Positions 10,808 to 20,602 of a stretch of DNA of 64,000 nucleotides are shown here, one piece after another. Source of the DNA: Turneriella sp942492915 (GTDB lineage: Bacteria; Spirochaetota; Leptospiria; Turneriellales; Turneriellaceae); contig OW818662.1 of NCBI GenBank assembly GCA_942492915.1, positions 1,054,001-1,118,000 on the forward strand, written 5' to 3'. How positions within the stretch are numbered: the stretch's first letter is position 1; each line of letters starts with the position of its first letter. The position numbers were made by a program, and so were the translations under genes. The notes under the pieces were generated by a model. It did not search any database. It had not been told where the DNA came from and worked only from the letters and a program-made list of their open reading frames with translations.

Positions 10808-12259
10808 ATGACCCGCCATTTATTTGCCGCCGTAACCCTTCTTGCTCTCGTAGCTGGCTGCGCGAAGGGGTCAGGCGCAGTTGAATCTGCAGCCCAAATC
10901 GAGATAAGAGATGCGGGGGTCTCAGCGGGTGGCGGCGCCGCGGCGCTCGTGGGGCCAGGCGAAGTCTATACGAACCAGCATCTGCCTCAGGATTTTTCAC
11001 TCCCGCTGCCGGTTTTGACCGGGACAACCGACGGAACAATCGACCTCGGCCGCTGTTACATGGACTATGCACCCGGGGCGACGGCGCTCGATGCACACAC
11101 GCGCCGGCTATGCGGCATACAGTTCACGCAGGTACAGCTTGAGCTGCGTGCGCTATTTCTTGATCTCGCGCTGCCCGATATTCGCGCGTATTGCCAGAAC
11201 AAGCTGACCGGTTGTGACCTGCAGGGCAAAGAATTTATGATTACGGTCTCTGAACCTGTAATGCGGCGTGTGCAGCAGCTGTTTTCGTTTTACCAGTACA
11301 CAGGCCTTCAGGATTATTTTCAATACAATGGCTATGCGATACGCAATGGCGCAAAAATTCCTTTTGTCATTGAGACGTACGATGAAACCTGCGTCGAACC
11401 TTATGACTATCGCGCACGAATTCGCACGCGTGTGATTGGCACCTCGGGGGGGCAGGCGCAGGTGCGCGAGAACGCCGGGGATGTTATCATCTACTGGAAC
11501 CGGCAACGGCAGAATCTATTGCTCGACTTTCGCACCAATGTGGAGCTCTTCGGATTCCAGATCAATTTGCGCCGTACCTATGAGTTCTCAGCCAGAGAGG
11601 CGGGTGTGCGCTACACATCGTCGGTCAACTACTGGCAGGCAGACTCGGTGCTCGTGCACGGCAATGCCGTCGTGGCCGAACCGTGCGCCGGTAACAAATG
11701 CGTGAAATTTCGCCACATCGCCTCAGAGTACATGGGCAGTGATGCAGCGCGTGATGGCCTCAGCGGCGCCGAAGCGACGCATGACACGCTCCGCTTCAGC
11801 GAAGGCGTAATTGACACCGCCGGCGGAGCGATTGACAGTTATGCAATTTTCTCAGGCACTGCAAACAAAGAACGGTTGGTTTTCAGCGGCAGCACCAAAG
11901 TCGACCTGTTGTACTATGCGAGCCCTGGTGCGGCGCTGTCCCTCGTGCAAGGCGATGCGAACCTCGCTGCCGGGAACACGTACCTTGCTACGTACGGTTC
12001 GGGGGCTCGCCTGAATTTCGAAATGCTCGCTAGCGTCGCGGTTGCCGCCTCGCTGCCGGCACGCGAACTCCATTGGTTGTCTGCAGGCAACGCCGCTGAC
12101 GCGCACCGCATACGTGGCTTTGCCGTCAGCAGCCCTTCGCAGAATTTCATTCTCAAATGGAGCGACGCGCCGGCTCAACTGGGGCGCTTTGCCTTCGACG
12201 GATCGCAGAGTTACGGTGCGGCTATGCCACTGCAGGTTTCTGCGCATCCACTCTATTGA
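10808..12259 (+). CDS. Putative outer-membrane or periplasmic lipoprotein
   Basis: A 483-residue protein with a type II signal peptide: MTRHLFAAVTLLALVAGC, lipobox LVAGC, lipidated Cys18. The mature part is rich in Thr, Gly, Ala and aromatic residues with many beta-strand-like stretches and a few Cys. I recognise no domain. It stands alone between the divergent EAL gene and the acyl-CoA synthetase gene, 118 bases before the latter. A surface-exposed or structural role is a guess. Confidence 0.75.
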   Translation: MTRHLFAAVTLLALVAGCAKGSGAVESAAQIEIRDAGVSAGGGAAALVGPGEVYTNQHLPQDFSLPLPVLTGTTDGTIDLGRCYMDYAPGATALDAHTRRLCGIQFTQVQLELRALFLDLALPDIRAYCQNKLTGCDLQGKEFMITVSEPVMRRVQQLFSFYQYTGLQDYFQYNGYAIRNGAKIPFVIETYDETCVEPYDYRARIRTRVIGTSGGQAQVRENAGDVIIYWNRQRQNLLLDFRTNVELFGFQINLRRTYEFSAREAGVRYTSSVNYWQADSVLVHGNAVVAEPCAGNKCVKFRHIASEYMGSDAARDGLSGAEATHDTLRFSEGVIDTAGGAIDSYAIFSGTANKERLVFSGSTKVDLLYYASPGAALSLVQGDANLAAGNTYLATYGSGARLNFEMLASVAVAASLPARELHWLSAGNAADAHRIRGFAVSSPSQNFILKWSDAPAQLGRFAFDGSQSYGAAMPLQVSAHPLY

Positions 12260-12376
12260 GCATTGCGGCTGCTTCGGCTTGCAGGGCTTAGCGAACGGCC
12301 AGCTTTGTAAACAGTCGTAACTCATTTTGCTTTCTCGTCGACGCGATGAGTGTGATTGGGCTTCTAACGCACCATT

Positions 12377-14260
12377 ATGCAGAACCTGCCTGACGTTTTC
12401 GCCGCGAGCGCGCAGAAATTTCCCGATCAGGGGTTTTATTCAAAAGACTCGCACAAGTTTTTCATGCCGACGCGGTTTGCCGTTCTGTACGAGCGTGCCC
12501 GGGCGCTGGCAATTCACCTGATCAAGACAGGCGTTAAGCCGGGAGACCGCATCGCCATCTTTGGCGATAACTCGGCCGAATGGCTGATCGCCGACATGGC
12601 AGTACAGATGGCGGGGGCGATTGTTGTGCCCCGCGGCTCAGATTCGACACCACAAGAGCTCGAGTTTATTCTAAACCACGCAGAGGCAGAAATCTGTTTC
12701 GTCGAACATTTGCGGCTCTACAAAAAAATAGGGGGAGTGCTCAAACAGCGCAAGACCAAAGTCTATATCATGGACCCGCTGTTTCCCGAGAAGACGGCCG
12801 CCGACGAAAAACTGGCGGTGCTGCCAAAGCTCATCAAAGAGTTGCCCCTCAACAGCGACGCCGAAGAACTTGAGCTCGATACTCTGCGCAAAAAGATTCT
12901 GCCGGGTGATCTTTTCACGATCATCTACACTTCGGGAACAACGGGCGAACCTAAGGGCGTCATGCTGTCGCATGCCAACATGCTCTACCAGCTCGAAATC
13001 GCGCCGAAAATTCTGCAGATGTCGCAGCGCGATCGCATTCTGTCGATTCTGCCGGTGTGGCATATCTACGAACGTTTTATGCTCTATTCGGTCATATTTG
13101 CCGGGTCGCACTATTATTACTCCAACAAGAAAGACCTCATGGAAGATTTCGTGCGTGCAAAACCTACGCTCATGGCATCGGCGCCGCGCCTGTGGGAGCA
13201 GATCTACCAAAAGCTGCGCGAGCGCATCGACAAGACCGAAGCGTTTAACCGCGAGCTTTTTGATCTTTCGTATGGTATCAAGCAGCGCCTGCATCGTGCG
13301 CAGAACATCGTCGCCGGCCAAACCGGAGAAACGGCAGACAAGAACTTCTTGAGCGGCTTTTTGGAGAAGGCGTTTTCTGTCTTCTCGCTTGCAGGCCTTA
13401 AAGGGCCTGACGTCTATATGGATTCGATCTTTCTCGTGCGCGTGCGCGCGATGCTCGGCGGTGAACTGAGGGGAACAATCTCAGGCGGCGGAGCGCTGCC
13501 GCTGCATATCGACGAATTCTTTAATGCGATTGGCATTCCGGTCTACGAAGGTTATGGCATGACTGAGACTTCGCCGCTGATATCGATGCGGCAGCCCGGC
13601 AAAGTGATCATGGGCACCGTCGGTTCGGTGCCTGCGGGCACGACCGTCGAAATCCGCGGTGAAGACGGGCGCATCATGCCGCCGGGTGAACCGGGCGTAA
13701 TTTTTGTGCGCGGCCCGGGCGTAATGCAGGGCTATTACAAGAATGGTGAAGCGACGCTGAAAGTGCTGCAAAATGGCTGGATGAACACCGGTGATATCGG
13801 TGTCTTCACACGCAGCGGTGCACTCTCGATACGTGGCCGTGCGAAAGATACGATCGTCTTGCGCTCGGGTGAAAATCTCGAACCTGTGCCGATGGAAACA
13901 TTGCTGGCGCAACATCCGCTGATTGCTCAGGCAGTCGTGGTGGGGCAAGACCAGAAAAATCTGGGAGTACTCATTTGGCCCGACTATGACCGGCTGCTCG
14001 ATGCCGGCTACCAGGTGTCGGAGTTCGATCTGAAAAACGACCTGAACGGGTATAGCGAGCTCGTCACCATCTTCAAGGAAATCTGCCACGAGCTGATCAA
14101 TGAAGAGCGTGGTTTCAAGAGCTATGAGCGCATATCGCACCTGCGCTTTTTACCCGATAAGCTGCGCGTGGGGGTCGAACTCACCGCGCTCATGAAAATC
14201 AAGCGCAACGTCGTGCACGAAAAGTTTTCGGCCCTGATAGCGGGCATGTTCACAGAATGA
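12377..14260 (+). CDS. Long-chain fatty acid-CoA ligase (AMP-binding)
   Basis: A 627-residue member of the adenylate-forming superfamily. The P-loop-like motif YTSGTTGEPKGVMLSH lies near residue 190; later come EGYGMTETSP, the motif TGDIGVF with the catalytic Asp, and RAKDTIVLRSGENLEP near the hinge. It activates fatty acids with ATP to acyl-AMP and then acyl-CoA. It is of the bacterial long-chain (FadD15-like) type. It is followed after 13 bases by an alpha/beta hydrolase and then the biotin genes, which suggests a common transcript linked to fatty-acid use. Confidence 0.93.
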   Translation: MQNLPDVFAASAQKFPDQGFYSKDSHKFFMPTRFAVLYERARALAIHLIKTGVKPGDRIAIFGDNSAEWLIADMAVQMAGAIVVPRGSDSTPQELEFILNHAEAEICFVEHLRLYKKIGGVLKQRKTKVYIMDPLFPEKTAADEKLAVLPKLIKELPLNSDAEELELDTLRKKILPGDLFTIIYTSGTTGEPKGVMLSHANMLYQLEIAPKILQMSQRDRILSILPVWHIYERFMLYSVIFAGSHYYYSNKKDLMEDFVRAKPTLMASAPRLWEQIYQKLRERIDKTEAFNRELFDLSYGIKQRLHRAQNIVAGQTGETADKNFLSGFLEKAFSVFSLAGLKGPDVYMDSIFLVRVRAMLGGELRGTISGGGALPLHIDEFFNAIGIPVYEGYGMTETSPLISMRQPGKVIMGTVGSVPAGTTVEIRGEDGRIMPPGEPGVIFVRGPGVMQGYYKNGEATLKVLQNGWMNTGDIGVFTRSGALSIRGRAKDTIVLRSGENLEPVPMETLLAQHPLIAQAVVVGQDQKNLGVLIWPDYDRLLDAGYQVSEFDLKNDLNGYSELVTIFKEICHELINEERGFKSYERISHLRFLPDKLRVGVELTALMKIKRNVVHEKFSALIAGMFTE

Positions 14261-14273
14261 CAGGAAAAATCTG

Positions 14274-15290
14274 ATGTTAGATACACAAGAAACGAGCAAG
14301 GCTCAAAAAAAACAAAACGTGACGCGCAGCCCGGTGACGCTGCTCACTCCCGATCACTGGAAAATCGCCGTCTACCGTTATCTTCCTGAAAAGGTCACGC
14401 GCAAATATCCGGTGATGCTGCTGCACGGCATCGCGTCGAACCACAACGTGTGGGATTTCGGGACGCCCGAACTGAGTTTTGCGCGGCATCTTGCCGAGCA
14501 GGGATACGCGGTTTACGCGATGGACCTGCGCGGGCGCGCCGGCAGCGATGGTCCCCACACGGGTCGGGGTAAACAGTGGTCGATCGATGACTATCTGCTG
14601 TGCGACCTGCCGACGGTGGTTGAATACGTGATCGAACAGCAGAACACCGAGAAGATGCACTGGGTTGGTCACAGCATGGGGGGCATTCTGGGCTTTTTCT
14701 ACCAGATTCGCCACAAGGCTTCGAACCTGCAGAGCCTGACCACCTTCGCTACAGCTCTCAACTACACGTATTCGACGATCAACCATTTTCGTTCGCTGCT
14801 CGATTATGTCAGCGCGATGCAGTTTTTTCCGCTGCGCCAGCTGTGGAAACCGATGATGCCTTTTGCCGGCATGAACACGGTCTGGAACCGTTTCCTCTGG
14901 AACCCCGAAAACATGGACCCTGTAATCGGGCAAAAAATTATCGGTGACATGATTGAGCCCATCGCGGTCAATGAATGGAATCAGATCAAAGCCATCTCTG
15001 CTGCCGAAGGTATGCCCCGCCTCTCGGGGGGATTTCCCCATCGTGCCGACGATCGCCGAATTCAGGTGCCGACGCTGATGCTCGCGGGCGATCGCGACTG
15101 GCTGTGCGCGCTTGACGGCGTCGAGTGGACCATGGACCAGCTGCAGTGCGAGCGCAAGCTTATCGTCTTCGGGCGGGAATACGGCAGCTCAACGCATTAC
15201 GGCCACATGGATCTTGTCTGCGGCAAGAGCGCGCCGCGCGAAGTTTGGCCCAAGGCAGTCAGTTGGATAGAGAAGCGCGACGCGCTTTAA
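14274..15290 (+). CDS. Alpha/beta hydrolase
   Basis: A 338-residue hydrolase. The oxyanion-side motif MLLHGIASNHNVWDFG lies near residue 45, and the nucleophile elbow GHSMGG near residue 130 gives the catalytic Ser. A late Asp in LAGDRDWL and His in HYGHMDL complete a plausible triad. A ribosome-binding site (AGGAAAA) precedes the ATG. Its place between an acyl-CoA ligase and bioF invites the idea that it releases a pimeloyl precursor, as BioH does in other bacteria, but it is longer than BioH and the role is only inferred. Confidence 0.85.
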   Translation: MLDTQETSKAQKKQNVTRSPVTLLTPDHWKIAVYRYLPEKVTRKYPVMLLHGIASNHNVWDFGTPELSFARHLAEQGYAVYAMDLRGRAGSDGPHTGRGKQWSIDDYLLCDLPTVVEYVIEQQNTEKMHWVGHSMGGILGFFYQIRHKASNLQSLTTFATALNYTYSTINHFRSLLDYVSAMQFFPLRQLWKPMMPFAGMNTVWNRFLWNPENMDPVIGQKIIGDMIEPIAVNEWNQIKAISAAEGMPRLSGGFPHRADDRRIQVPTLMLAGDRDWLCALDGVEWTMDQLQCERKLIVFGREYGSSTHYGHMDLVCGKSAPREVWPKAVSWIEKRDAL

Positions 15291-16432
15291 CTGATTTCAG
15301 CAATGACTGGCCGCCGAAATCTGTCTCGGTGTTGAACCCGCATCCGTTTGAGGGGCAGGCCCAAAAGTTTTTGCAGTTCGCTGCCCATGCAAATCGGCTG
15401 CGCACCCTCGAAGAGCCCCCTGCAGGATTGATTGATCTCTGCTCGAACGATTATCTTGCTCTGGCCGGCAGCGCTGCACTGGCTTTTGCTCTTAAAGAAG
15501 GTATTGATCTTTATGGTGCAGGCTCGACAGCGAGCAGACTCGTGCGCGGCCACCGCGATGTTTTTGATCGCATCGAACGCGCGGCAGCAGCCTGGCTCGA
15601 AAAAGAGGCGGCGCTGGTGTTTGCGAACGGATACGCTGCCAACGTCGGATCGATTTCTGCGATTTGCGACGCATCGTACGTGGCGTTCATTGATCGGCTC
15701 GCCCACGCTTCGCTTGTCGACGGCGTGAGGCTCTCGGGAGCTAAAAAAGTCTATTTCAGGCATAATGACATGGACCACCTTGAAGAGCTGCTCGAGCGCC
15801 ACAAAGCACCGCGGAGCATCATCATCACCGAATCACTTTTCAGCATGGACGGAGATTTTGCTCCAATGACCGCGCTCGCTACTCTAAAAGACCGTTACGG
15901 CGCTCTGCTCTATGTCGACGACGCGCATGCCATCGGAGTTTACGGCAACAAGGGCCGGGGACTCGGGACAGTGAATGCCGACTTCATCATGTTCACGTTT
16001 GGCAAAGCATTGGGTCTCGAGGGGGCGGTCGTCGCATCGACGCGGCGTGCGCGTGCCTATCTGTTGCACAACGCGCGCACCTTTGTTTTTTCGACTGCAC
16101 CTCTGCCGGCGATCATGCACGCAGCAGAGCAGGCTATCGGTCTCGTGCAGCGAATGGATGCAGAACGTGAGTCGATACGCACCGCAGCGCAGAAAATACG
16201 CAGCGCCGCAAATCTGGCAGTAAATGAAAAACTGGTGTCGCATATTGTACCACTCGTCTGCGCCGACGAAACTGCGGCGCTGGCGCTGGCATCCCGGCTG
16301 GGTGCTGCCGGGTTCCATGCGCGCGCGATTCGGCCGCCGACCGTACCGACATCGCGCGTGCGGCTCTCGCTGAACGCATCGCTGACAGCGAGCCAGATTG
16401 ACAAACTGGCGGGCCTGTTAGGGCAGACTTGA
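15263..16432 (+). CDS. bioF: 8-amino-7-oxononanoate synthase (KAPA synthase)
   Basis: A PLP enzyme joining pimeloyl-thioester and L-alanine, the first committed step of the biotin rings. The region with DLCSNDYLALAG, the segment LYVDDAHAIGVYG and the PLP lysine in FTFGKALGLEG (about residue 248 from this start) are all clear. The start is unresolved: no ATG is suitable. TTG at 15263 has AAGG just upstream and gives 389 residues, the normal length, overlapping the hydrolase by 28 bases; GTG at 15329 would give 367; GTG at 15125 overlaps too far. First of bioFDAB. Confidence 0.92.
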   Translation: MDREARRALTDFSNDWPPKSVSVLNPHPFEGQAQKFLQFAAHANRLRTLEEPPAGLIDLCSNDYLALAGSAALAFALKEGIDLYGAGSTASRLVRGHRDVFDRIERAAAAWLEKEAALVFANGYAANVGSISAICDASYVAFIDRLAHASLVDGVRLSGAKKVYFRHNDMDHLEELLERHKAPRSIIITESLFSMDGDFAPMTALATLKDRYGALLYVDDAHAIGVYGNKGRGLGTVNADFIMFTFGKALGLEGAVVASTRRARAYLLHNARTFVFSTAPLPAIMHAAEQAIGLVQRMDAERESIRTAAQKIRSAANLAVNEKLVSHIVPLVCADETAALALASRLGAAGFHARAIRPPTVPTSRVRLSLNASLTASQIDKLAGLLGQT

Positions 16433-16433
16433 C

Positions 16434-17090
16434 ATGGCGCTCATCGTCGCAGCAACCGGCACCGATGTTGGCAAGACTTTGTTCTCGGCGCTGGTGATGG
16501 CAAAATACGCTGCAACAACCGCGGTTCGGTATTTTAAACCCGTGCAGACGGGCGACGCAGACGATACCGCGCAGGTACTGTCTCTCTCGGGCCTGTCAGC
16601 CGACCGCGCGCTCCCGAATCTCTATCGATTTCCGCTCGCCGCATCACCGCATTACGCTGCCGAACAGGCAGGCTCAGCAATCGATGCGCTTCGCCTCGAG
16701 CGCGAACTGCGCGCCGAGGCACCTGCAACGTTGATTGAACTCGCAGGTGGCCTCATGGTGCCTCTGAATCGCACATACACCAATCTCGACCTCATCTGTG
16801 CCCTGGGCTATCCCGTTGTTCTGGTGGCGGCGACGGGTTTAGGTACCATCAACCACAGCGTGCTGTCTCATGCAGCTCTGGTGCATGCGGGTGTGCGCAT
16901 AGCAGGATTATTCTTCGTGGGCAAAGCGGACCCGCTGCGCGCCGACAATATGCGCACCGTACTCGAGATGACCGGCCTGCCGGGCCTCGGCGACCTACTG
17001 TTGCCAGATTTTACTCTGGGCCCCGCGTCGCTGCAGCAGCAGGCGCGGGAGTTCGATAAGGCAGAGTTGCTTGCGGGTTATTTTAGATGA
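16434..17090 (+). CDS. bioD: Dethiobiotin synthetase
   Basis: A 218-residue ATP-dependent carboxylase that closes the ureido ring of dethiobiotin from 7,8-diaminopelargonate and CO2. The P-loop GTDVGKT (residues 9-15) and KPVQTGD are diagnostic, as is the segment with IELAGGLMVPL. Only one base separates its ATG from the bioF stop and its end overlaps bioA by 4 bases (ATGA), so the operon is translationally coupled. Confidence 0.95.
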   Translation: MALIVAATGTDVGKTLFSALVMAKYAATTAVRYFKPVQTGDADDTAQVLSLSGLSADRALPNLYRFPLAASPHYAAEQAGSAIDALRLERELRAEAPATLIELAGGLMVPLNRTYTNLDLICALGYPVVLVAATGLGTINHSVLSHAALVHAGVRIAGLFFVGKADPLRADNMRTVLEMTGLPGLGDLLLPDFTLGPASLQQQAREFDKAELLAGYFR

Positions 17091-18355
17091 TCTGGCATCC
17101 TTTTTCGTCGCAGGCGAGTGGGGCTCAGCCGGTCAAAATAGTTCGCGGAGAACGCGAATACCTGTTTGATGCAGAAGGCAAACGCTACATCGATGCGATC
17201 GCCTCGTGGTGGACGGTGATTCACGGGCATAATCATCCGCAGATAGTTGAGGCGATTAACTCGCAGTTGCAGGTGCTCGACCACGTCATGCTCGCGGGAT
17301 TTACGCACGAGAGCGCTGAACGCCTCGACGCTGCGCTGATCGGCCTCGCCGGAAAACAATTCACGCACACATTCTTTTCAGACAGCGGTTCGACTGCCGT
17401 CGAGGTCATGCTCAAGCTTGCGGTGCAGTACTGGCACAACCTCGGCCAGCCCCGTAAGCACACTTTCATCAAATTCGAGTCGGCGTACCACGGTGATACC
17501 GTCGGCGCGATGAGTGCGGCAGGTGCATCAATTTTTAATCGGGCATTTGAGCCCCTGCTGTTTCGTACTCAGGCATTCCGTTATCCGCAGACCGACCGCG
17601 ATCTCGCCGTGCTCGACGATATGGAACAATTCGTCAGGCAGAATCGTGACACTGTCGCGGGCATCGTTGTCGAGCCACTCATTGCAGCCGCAGGGGGCAT
17701 GCTGTTTCAGGAGCCGCAGCTCTTGCGTGCGGTCGAGAAGATCTGCCGCAACTATGACCTGCTGCTGCTGTTCGATGAGGTTTTCACCGGTCTTGGGCGA
17801 ACGGGTGAAATGTTTGCCTACAACCATGCAAAGGTCGCTCCCGACCTCGTGTCGCTCGCCAAAGGACTCACCGGCGGTGTGCTGCCCCTCGCGGCAACCC
17901 TGGTGAGTGAACGCGTGCATTCGGCGTTTGTGTCGTCTGACCCATTGCACACGTTTTACCACGGGCATACCATGACGGGAAATCCCGTGGGGTGCGCCGC
18001 GGCGCTCGCATCGCTTGACCTGATAACGAACCGCGGGGTGCTTGCCAATACCCGGGCACTGCAGCAGAAGATGCTGAGGTATTGGCGTAACCTCGAGGCA
18101 ATTTTTCCCGACAAAATTAACGGCGTGCGCAGTCTGGGGGCAGTCAGCGCCGCGAATCTTCAGGCGCGGGGCACAGCTTCGGGGTATGTGTTTGCGCCGG
18201 GTATCGAGATGCGGCAGAAGGCGCTGCGTCACGGAGTCATTCTGCGCCCCTTAGGCGACGTAATCTACGTGACGCCACCTTACAATATTTCGGACGCTGC
18301 GCTCGAAAAGATTTTTGCATGCATCGGAGAGCTTCTCAATGATTACGAACCCTGA
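17087..18355 (+). CDS. bioA: Adenosylmethionine-8-amino-7-oxononanoate aminotransferase
   Basis: A 422-residue class III aminotransferase that converts KAPA to 7,8-diaminopelargonate with S-adenosylmethionine as amino donor. It shows IWHPFSSQ at the N-terminus, ASWWTVIHGHNHP, the cofactor-binding FFSDSGSTAVE, LLFDEVFTGLGRTG and the PLP lysine in SLAKGLTGG (about K259). The Trp-Trp-Thr region is typical for BioA. Its ATG overlaps the bioD stop. Confidence 0.96.
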   Translation: MIWHPFSSQASGAQPVKIVRGEREYLFDAEGKRYIDAIASWWTVIHGHNHPQIVEAINSQLQVLDHVMLAGFTHESAERLDAALIGLAGKQFTHTFFSDSGSTAVEVMLKLAVQYWHNLGQPRKHTFIKFESAYHGDTVGAMSAAGASIFNRAFEPLLFRTQAFRYPQTDRDLAVLDDMEQFVRQNRDTVAGIVVEPLIAAAGGMLFQEPQLLRAVEKICRNYDLLLLFDEVFTGLGRTGEMFAYNHAKVAPDLVSLAKGLTGGVLPLAATLVSERVHSAFVSSDPLHTFYHGHTMTGNPVGCAAALASLDLITNRGVLANTRALQQKMLRYWRNLEAIFPDKINGVRSLGAVSAANLQARGTASGYVFAPGIEMRQKALRHGVILRPLGDVIYVTPPYNISDAALEKIFACIGELLNDYEP

Positions 18356-19421
18356 AATGACGGCGCCCGTCGCCGAACGGTACGCTTCGAGCGTGCCGAA
18401 CGCGGTCACGCGCGCTGAGGCTCTGAAAATTCTTGCGGGTGAAACTCCTCTGTATGCGGCGCTTGCTTCGGCGGCTGAACTTCGGGAACGGTATTTCGGC
18501 AAGAGCGTGCGCATTCATATTCTCGATAATATCCAGAACGGGCGTTGCGCCGAAGACTGTGGCTACTGCGCTCAGCGAAAGGGGGCCGATTCAGGTATCG
18601 AGGCATATCCATTCAAAAACAGCGAGGCGATTTTCGCCGAAGCAAAAGAGGCGCGGGCAGGGGGCGCTTACCGGTTCTGCATGGTCACGTCAGGTACAGG
18701 CCCTTCGGCCAACCGTTCAGCAGAATTGGCCGCTTTGATCGAACGTATTACCCGCGAACTCGGGATGCGCGTCTGCCTCTCGGCCGGCCTTGTCGACGCA
18801 GAGAAGGCACGGCTTTTCAAGAGCGCCGGGCTCGATCGTTACAACCATAATCTCAATACATCTGAAAAACATTACGGTGATATCTGCACGACGCATTCTT
18901 ATAGTGACCGCGTCGACACGCTCAGAGAGCTGGGTGCAGCTGGTGTCGGGCTGTGCTCAGGCGTGATCGTCGGCCTGGGTGAGACTCACGAAGATCTCGC
19001 CGACGCCGCGTTTGCTCTGAAAGAACTTAAGGTTATTTCGATTCCGGTGAATTTTTTTATCCCTGTGCCGGGCCATGCGATTAGTGATGCGCAGGTACTT
19101 TCTCCCGAATTCTGCCTGCGCGTGCTCATTGCGTTCAGGCTTATCAATCCCGATTCTGAGCTGCGCATTGCAGCAGGGCGCGAAGGGCACCTGCGCGGTC
19201 TGCAGTCGGCAGCGCTGATGGTCGCCAATTCGCTCTTCGCTTCAGGGTATCTCAATGTTAAAGGCTCGAACCTGAATGAGACGCTGCAGCTGATACGCGA
19301 TGCAGGTTTCGTTGCTGAAACCGAAAGCGGTAAAGCTGAAATCACCGGGTCGGTCGGTGGCGGGCTCTACGCGCCTGACAGCTTTGCCGAACTGCTCAAA
19401 TACCCGAAAGTATTGCCTTAA
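18339..19421 (+). CDS. bioB: Biotin synthase (radical SAM)
   Basis: A 360-residue enzyme inserting sulfur into dethiobiotin. The radical-SAM cluster motif CAEDCGYC is at residues 70-77 (Cys70, Cys74, Cys77); NTSEKHY, the region SGVIVGLGET and the C-terminal part agree with the family. The ATG at 18339 is preceded by GGAGAG at a good distance and overlaps bioA by 17 bases; a TTG eight codons earlier is less likely. The end overlaps the convergent aminotransferase gene by 26 bases. Confidence 0.96.
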   Translation: MITNPEMTAPVAERYASSVPNAVTRAEALKILAGETPLYAALASAAELRERYFGKSVRIHILDNIQNGRCAEDCGYCAQRKGADSGIEAYPFKNSEAIFAEAKEARAGGAYRFCMVTSGTGPSANRSAELAALIERITRELGMRVCLSAGLVDAEKARLFKSAGLDRYNHNLNTSEKHYGDICTTHSYSDRVDTLRELGAAGVGLCSGVIVGLGETHEDLADAAFALKELKVISIPVNFFIPVPGHAISDAQVLSPEFCLRVLIAFRLINPDSELRIAAGREGHLRGLQSAALMVANSLFASGYLNVKGSNLNETLQLIRDAGFVAETESGKAEITGSVGGGLYAPDSFAELLKYPKVLP

Positions 19422-20529
19422 ACCGCGCGAGGTCGTCTTCGGTGACGTTGAGGTGCGGTGAGAAGCGCAGATAACCTTCGCGTAGCGCGCAATTGACACG
19501 GGATTTAAGCAGTGCTGCGTGCAGCGAGGCCATGTCGCCGTCGCGCCGCGCGCAGACAATCGCGCTCTGCCCGTGCGCAAAGCTGTCGCGAAGCACCTCG
19601 AAGCCTGCATCGCGCAGGTGTGTTGCGGTGATATCCGCAAGGTCGTAAAGACGCTTCTGCACAGTTTGAAATCCTATTTTATGCAAAAAATCGAGTGAAG
19701 CCGAGAGAAAGACCCAGTTCATGTAGGGCGCCGTGGAAAGCATAAAGCGCTCTACACTCTCTTTATAATCTTCGCGGTGCGGCAGGTAGACATCGTCGTT
19801 TTTGACCGATGACGTGCCTGCGACACGGATGTTCAGTCTTCGCAGAAACTCATCGTCGACGTAGAGGCCACCTGAACCCAGCGGCCCGAGCAGCCATTTC
19901 CAGCAAGAGAATGCCATTGCGTCGACACCGAGGGCCTTCACGTCGATGTCGACGTGGCCCGCGCCCTGCGCAGCATCAAGAATAAATGCGACGCCGCGGC
20001 TTTTGAGTAACTTGCCGATCGCTGCAAGATCGAACTTGAGGCCAGTCAGCCAGTCGACCGCTGACAGCGACATCACGCGAACGTTTGTCGACAGCGCTGA
20101 TTGGATGTTATCCAGAAATTCTGCGCTCGACCGGCCGGGCGATACGTACGCGATTTCGATGCCTTGGTGTTTAAGCTGCAGAAACGGGTAAACGTTGCTC
20201 GGGTATTCGCGCTCGACCAGTAGTATTTTGTCTCCGCGTTCAAGCGGCAGACTCTGCGCGATAAAAGTCATGCCCTCAGCGGTGTTATTCAATAGCGCGT
20301 ATTCGTGCGGTGCCCCACCGAGCAGTTCAGAAAAACGATTTTGAATATTGCGTTTGATTTGGCCGTGCGGTTTGAGCGTCTGTAGAATGCCCTCGCGTGA
20401 AAATGCGTCGAGATAACTCTTCACCTCATTTGCCGGTGTGAGTGGCGGCACACTCACGCCGCAGTTGTTGAGCCAGATCAGGTCGCCTGCAAGATCAAAT
20501 TCGCGGCGTATTTGGGTGAAGTCGGTCAT
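19396..20529 (-). CDS. Class V aminotransferase / cysteine desulfurase-like PLP enzyme
   Basis: A 377-residue PLP-dependent enzyme of aspartate aminotransferase fold. LDAAQGAGHVDI supplies the Asp (D185) that pairs with the pyridine nitrogen, and FSCWKWLLGPLGSGGLY holds the Schiff-base lysine K211. The GP-GSGGLY pattern resembles isopenicillin-N epimerase or selenocysteine-lyase-like members more than IscS. The desulfurase cysteine is not obvious. It faces the bio operon and overlaps bioB by 26 bases. A direct role in biotin sulfur supply is possible but unproven. Confidence 0.85.
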   Translation of the reverse strand: MTDFTQIRREFDLAGDLIWLNNCGVSVPPLTPANEVKSYLDAFSREGILQTLKPHGQIKRNIQNRFSELLGGAPHEYALLNNTAEGMTFIAQSLPLERGDKILLVEREYPSNVYPFLQLKHQGIEIAYVSPGRSSAEFLDNIQSALSTNVRVMSLSAVDWLTGLKFDLAAIGKLLKSRGVAFILDAAQGAGHVDIDVKALGVDAMAFSCWKWLLGPLGSGGLYVDDEFLRRLNIRVAGTSSVKNDDVYLPHREDYKESVERFMLSTAPYMNWVFLSASLDFLHKIGFQTVQKRLYDLADITATHLRDAGFEVLRDSFAHGQSAIVCARRDGDMASLHAALLKSRVNCALREGYLRFSPHLNVTEDDLARFKAILSGI

Positions 20530-20602
20530 GGTTCAGGTTCGCAAGTGTGAGGTGCGACATAGCGTCGTCTCTTTTCAGATACGCAGTCGCAGACGAATTT
20601 GC

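Noticed and set aside
13481..14140. Long minus-strand frame opposite the acyl-CoA ligase
   Set aside because: It is an antisense shadow of a GC-rich gene: no family resemblance and no ribosome-binding site.
17528..18232. Long minus-strand frame opposite bioA
   Set aside because: His/Arg-rich shadow of bioA with no protein-like pattern.
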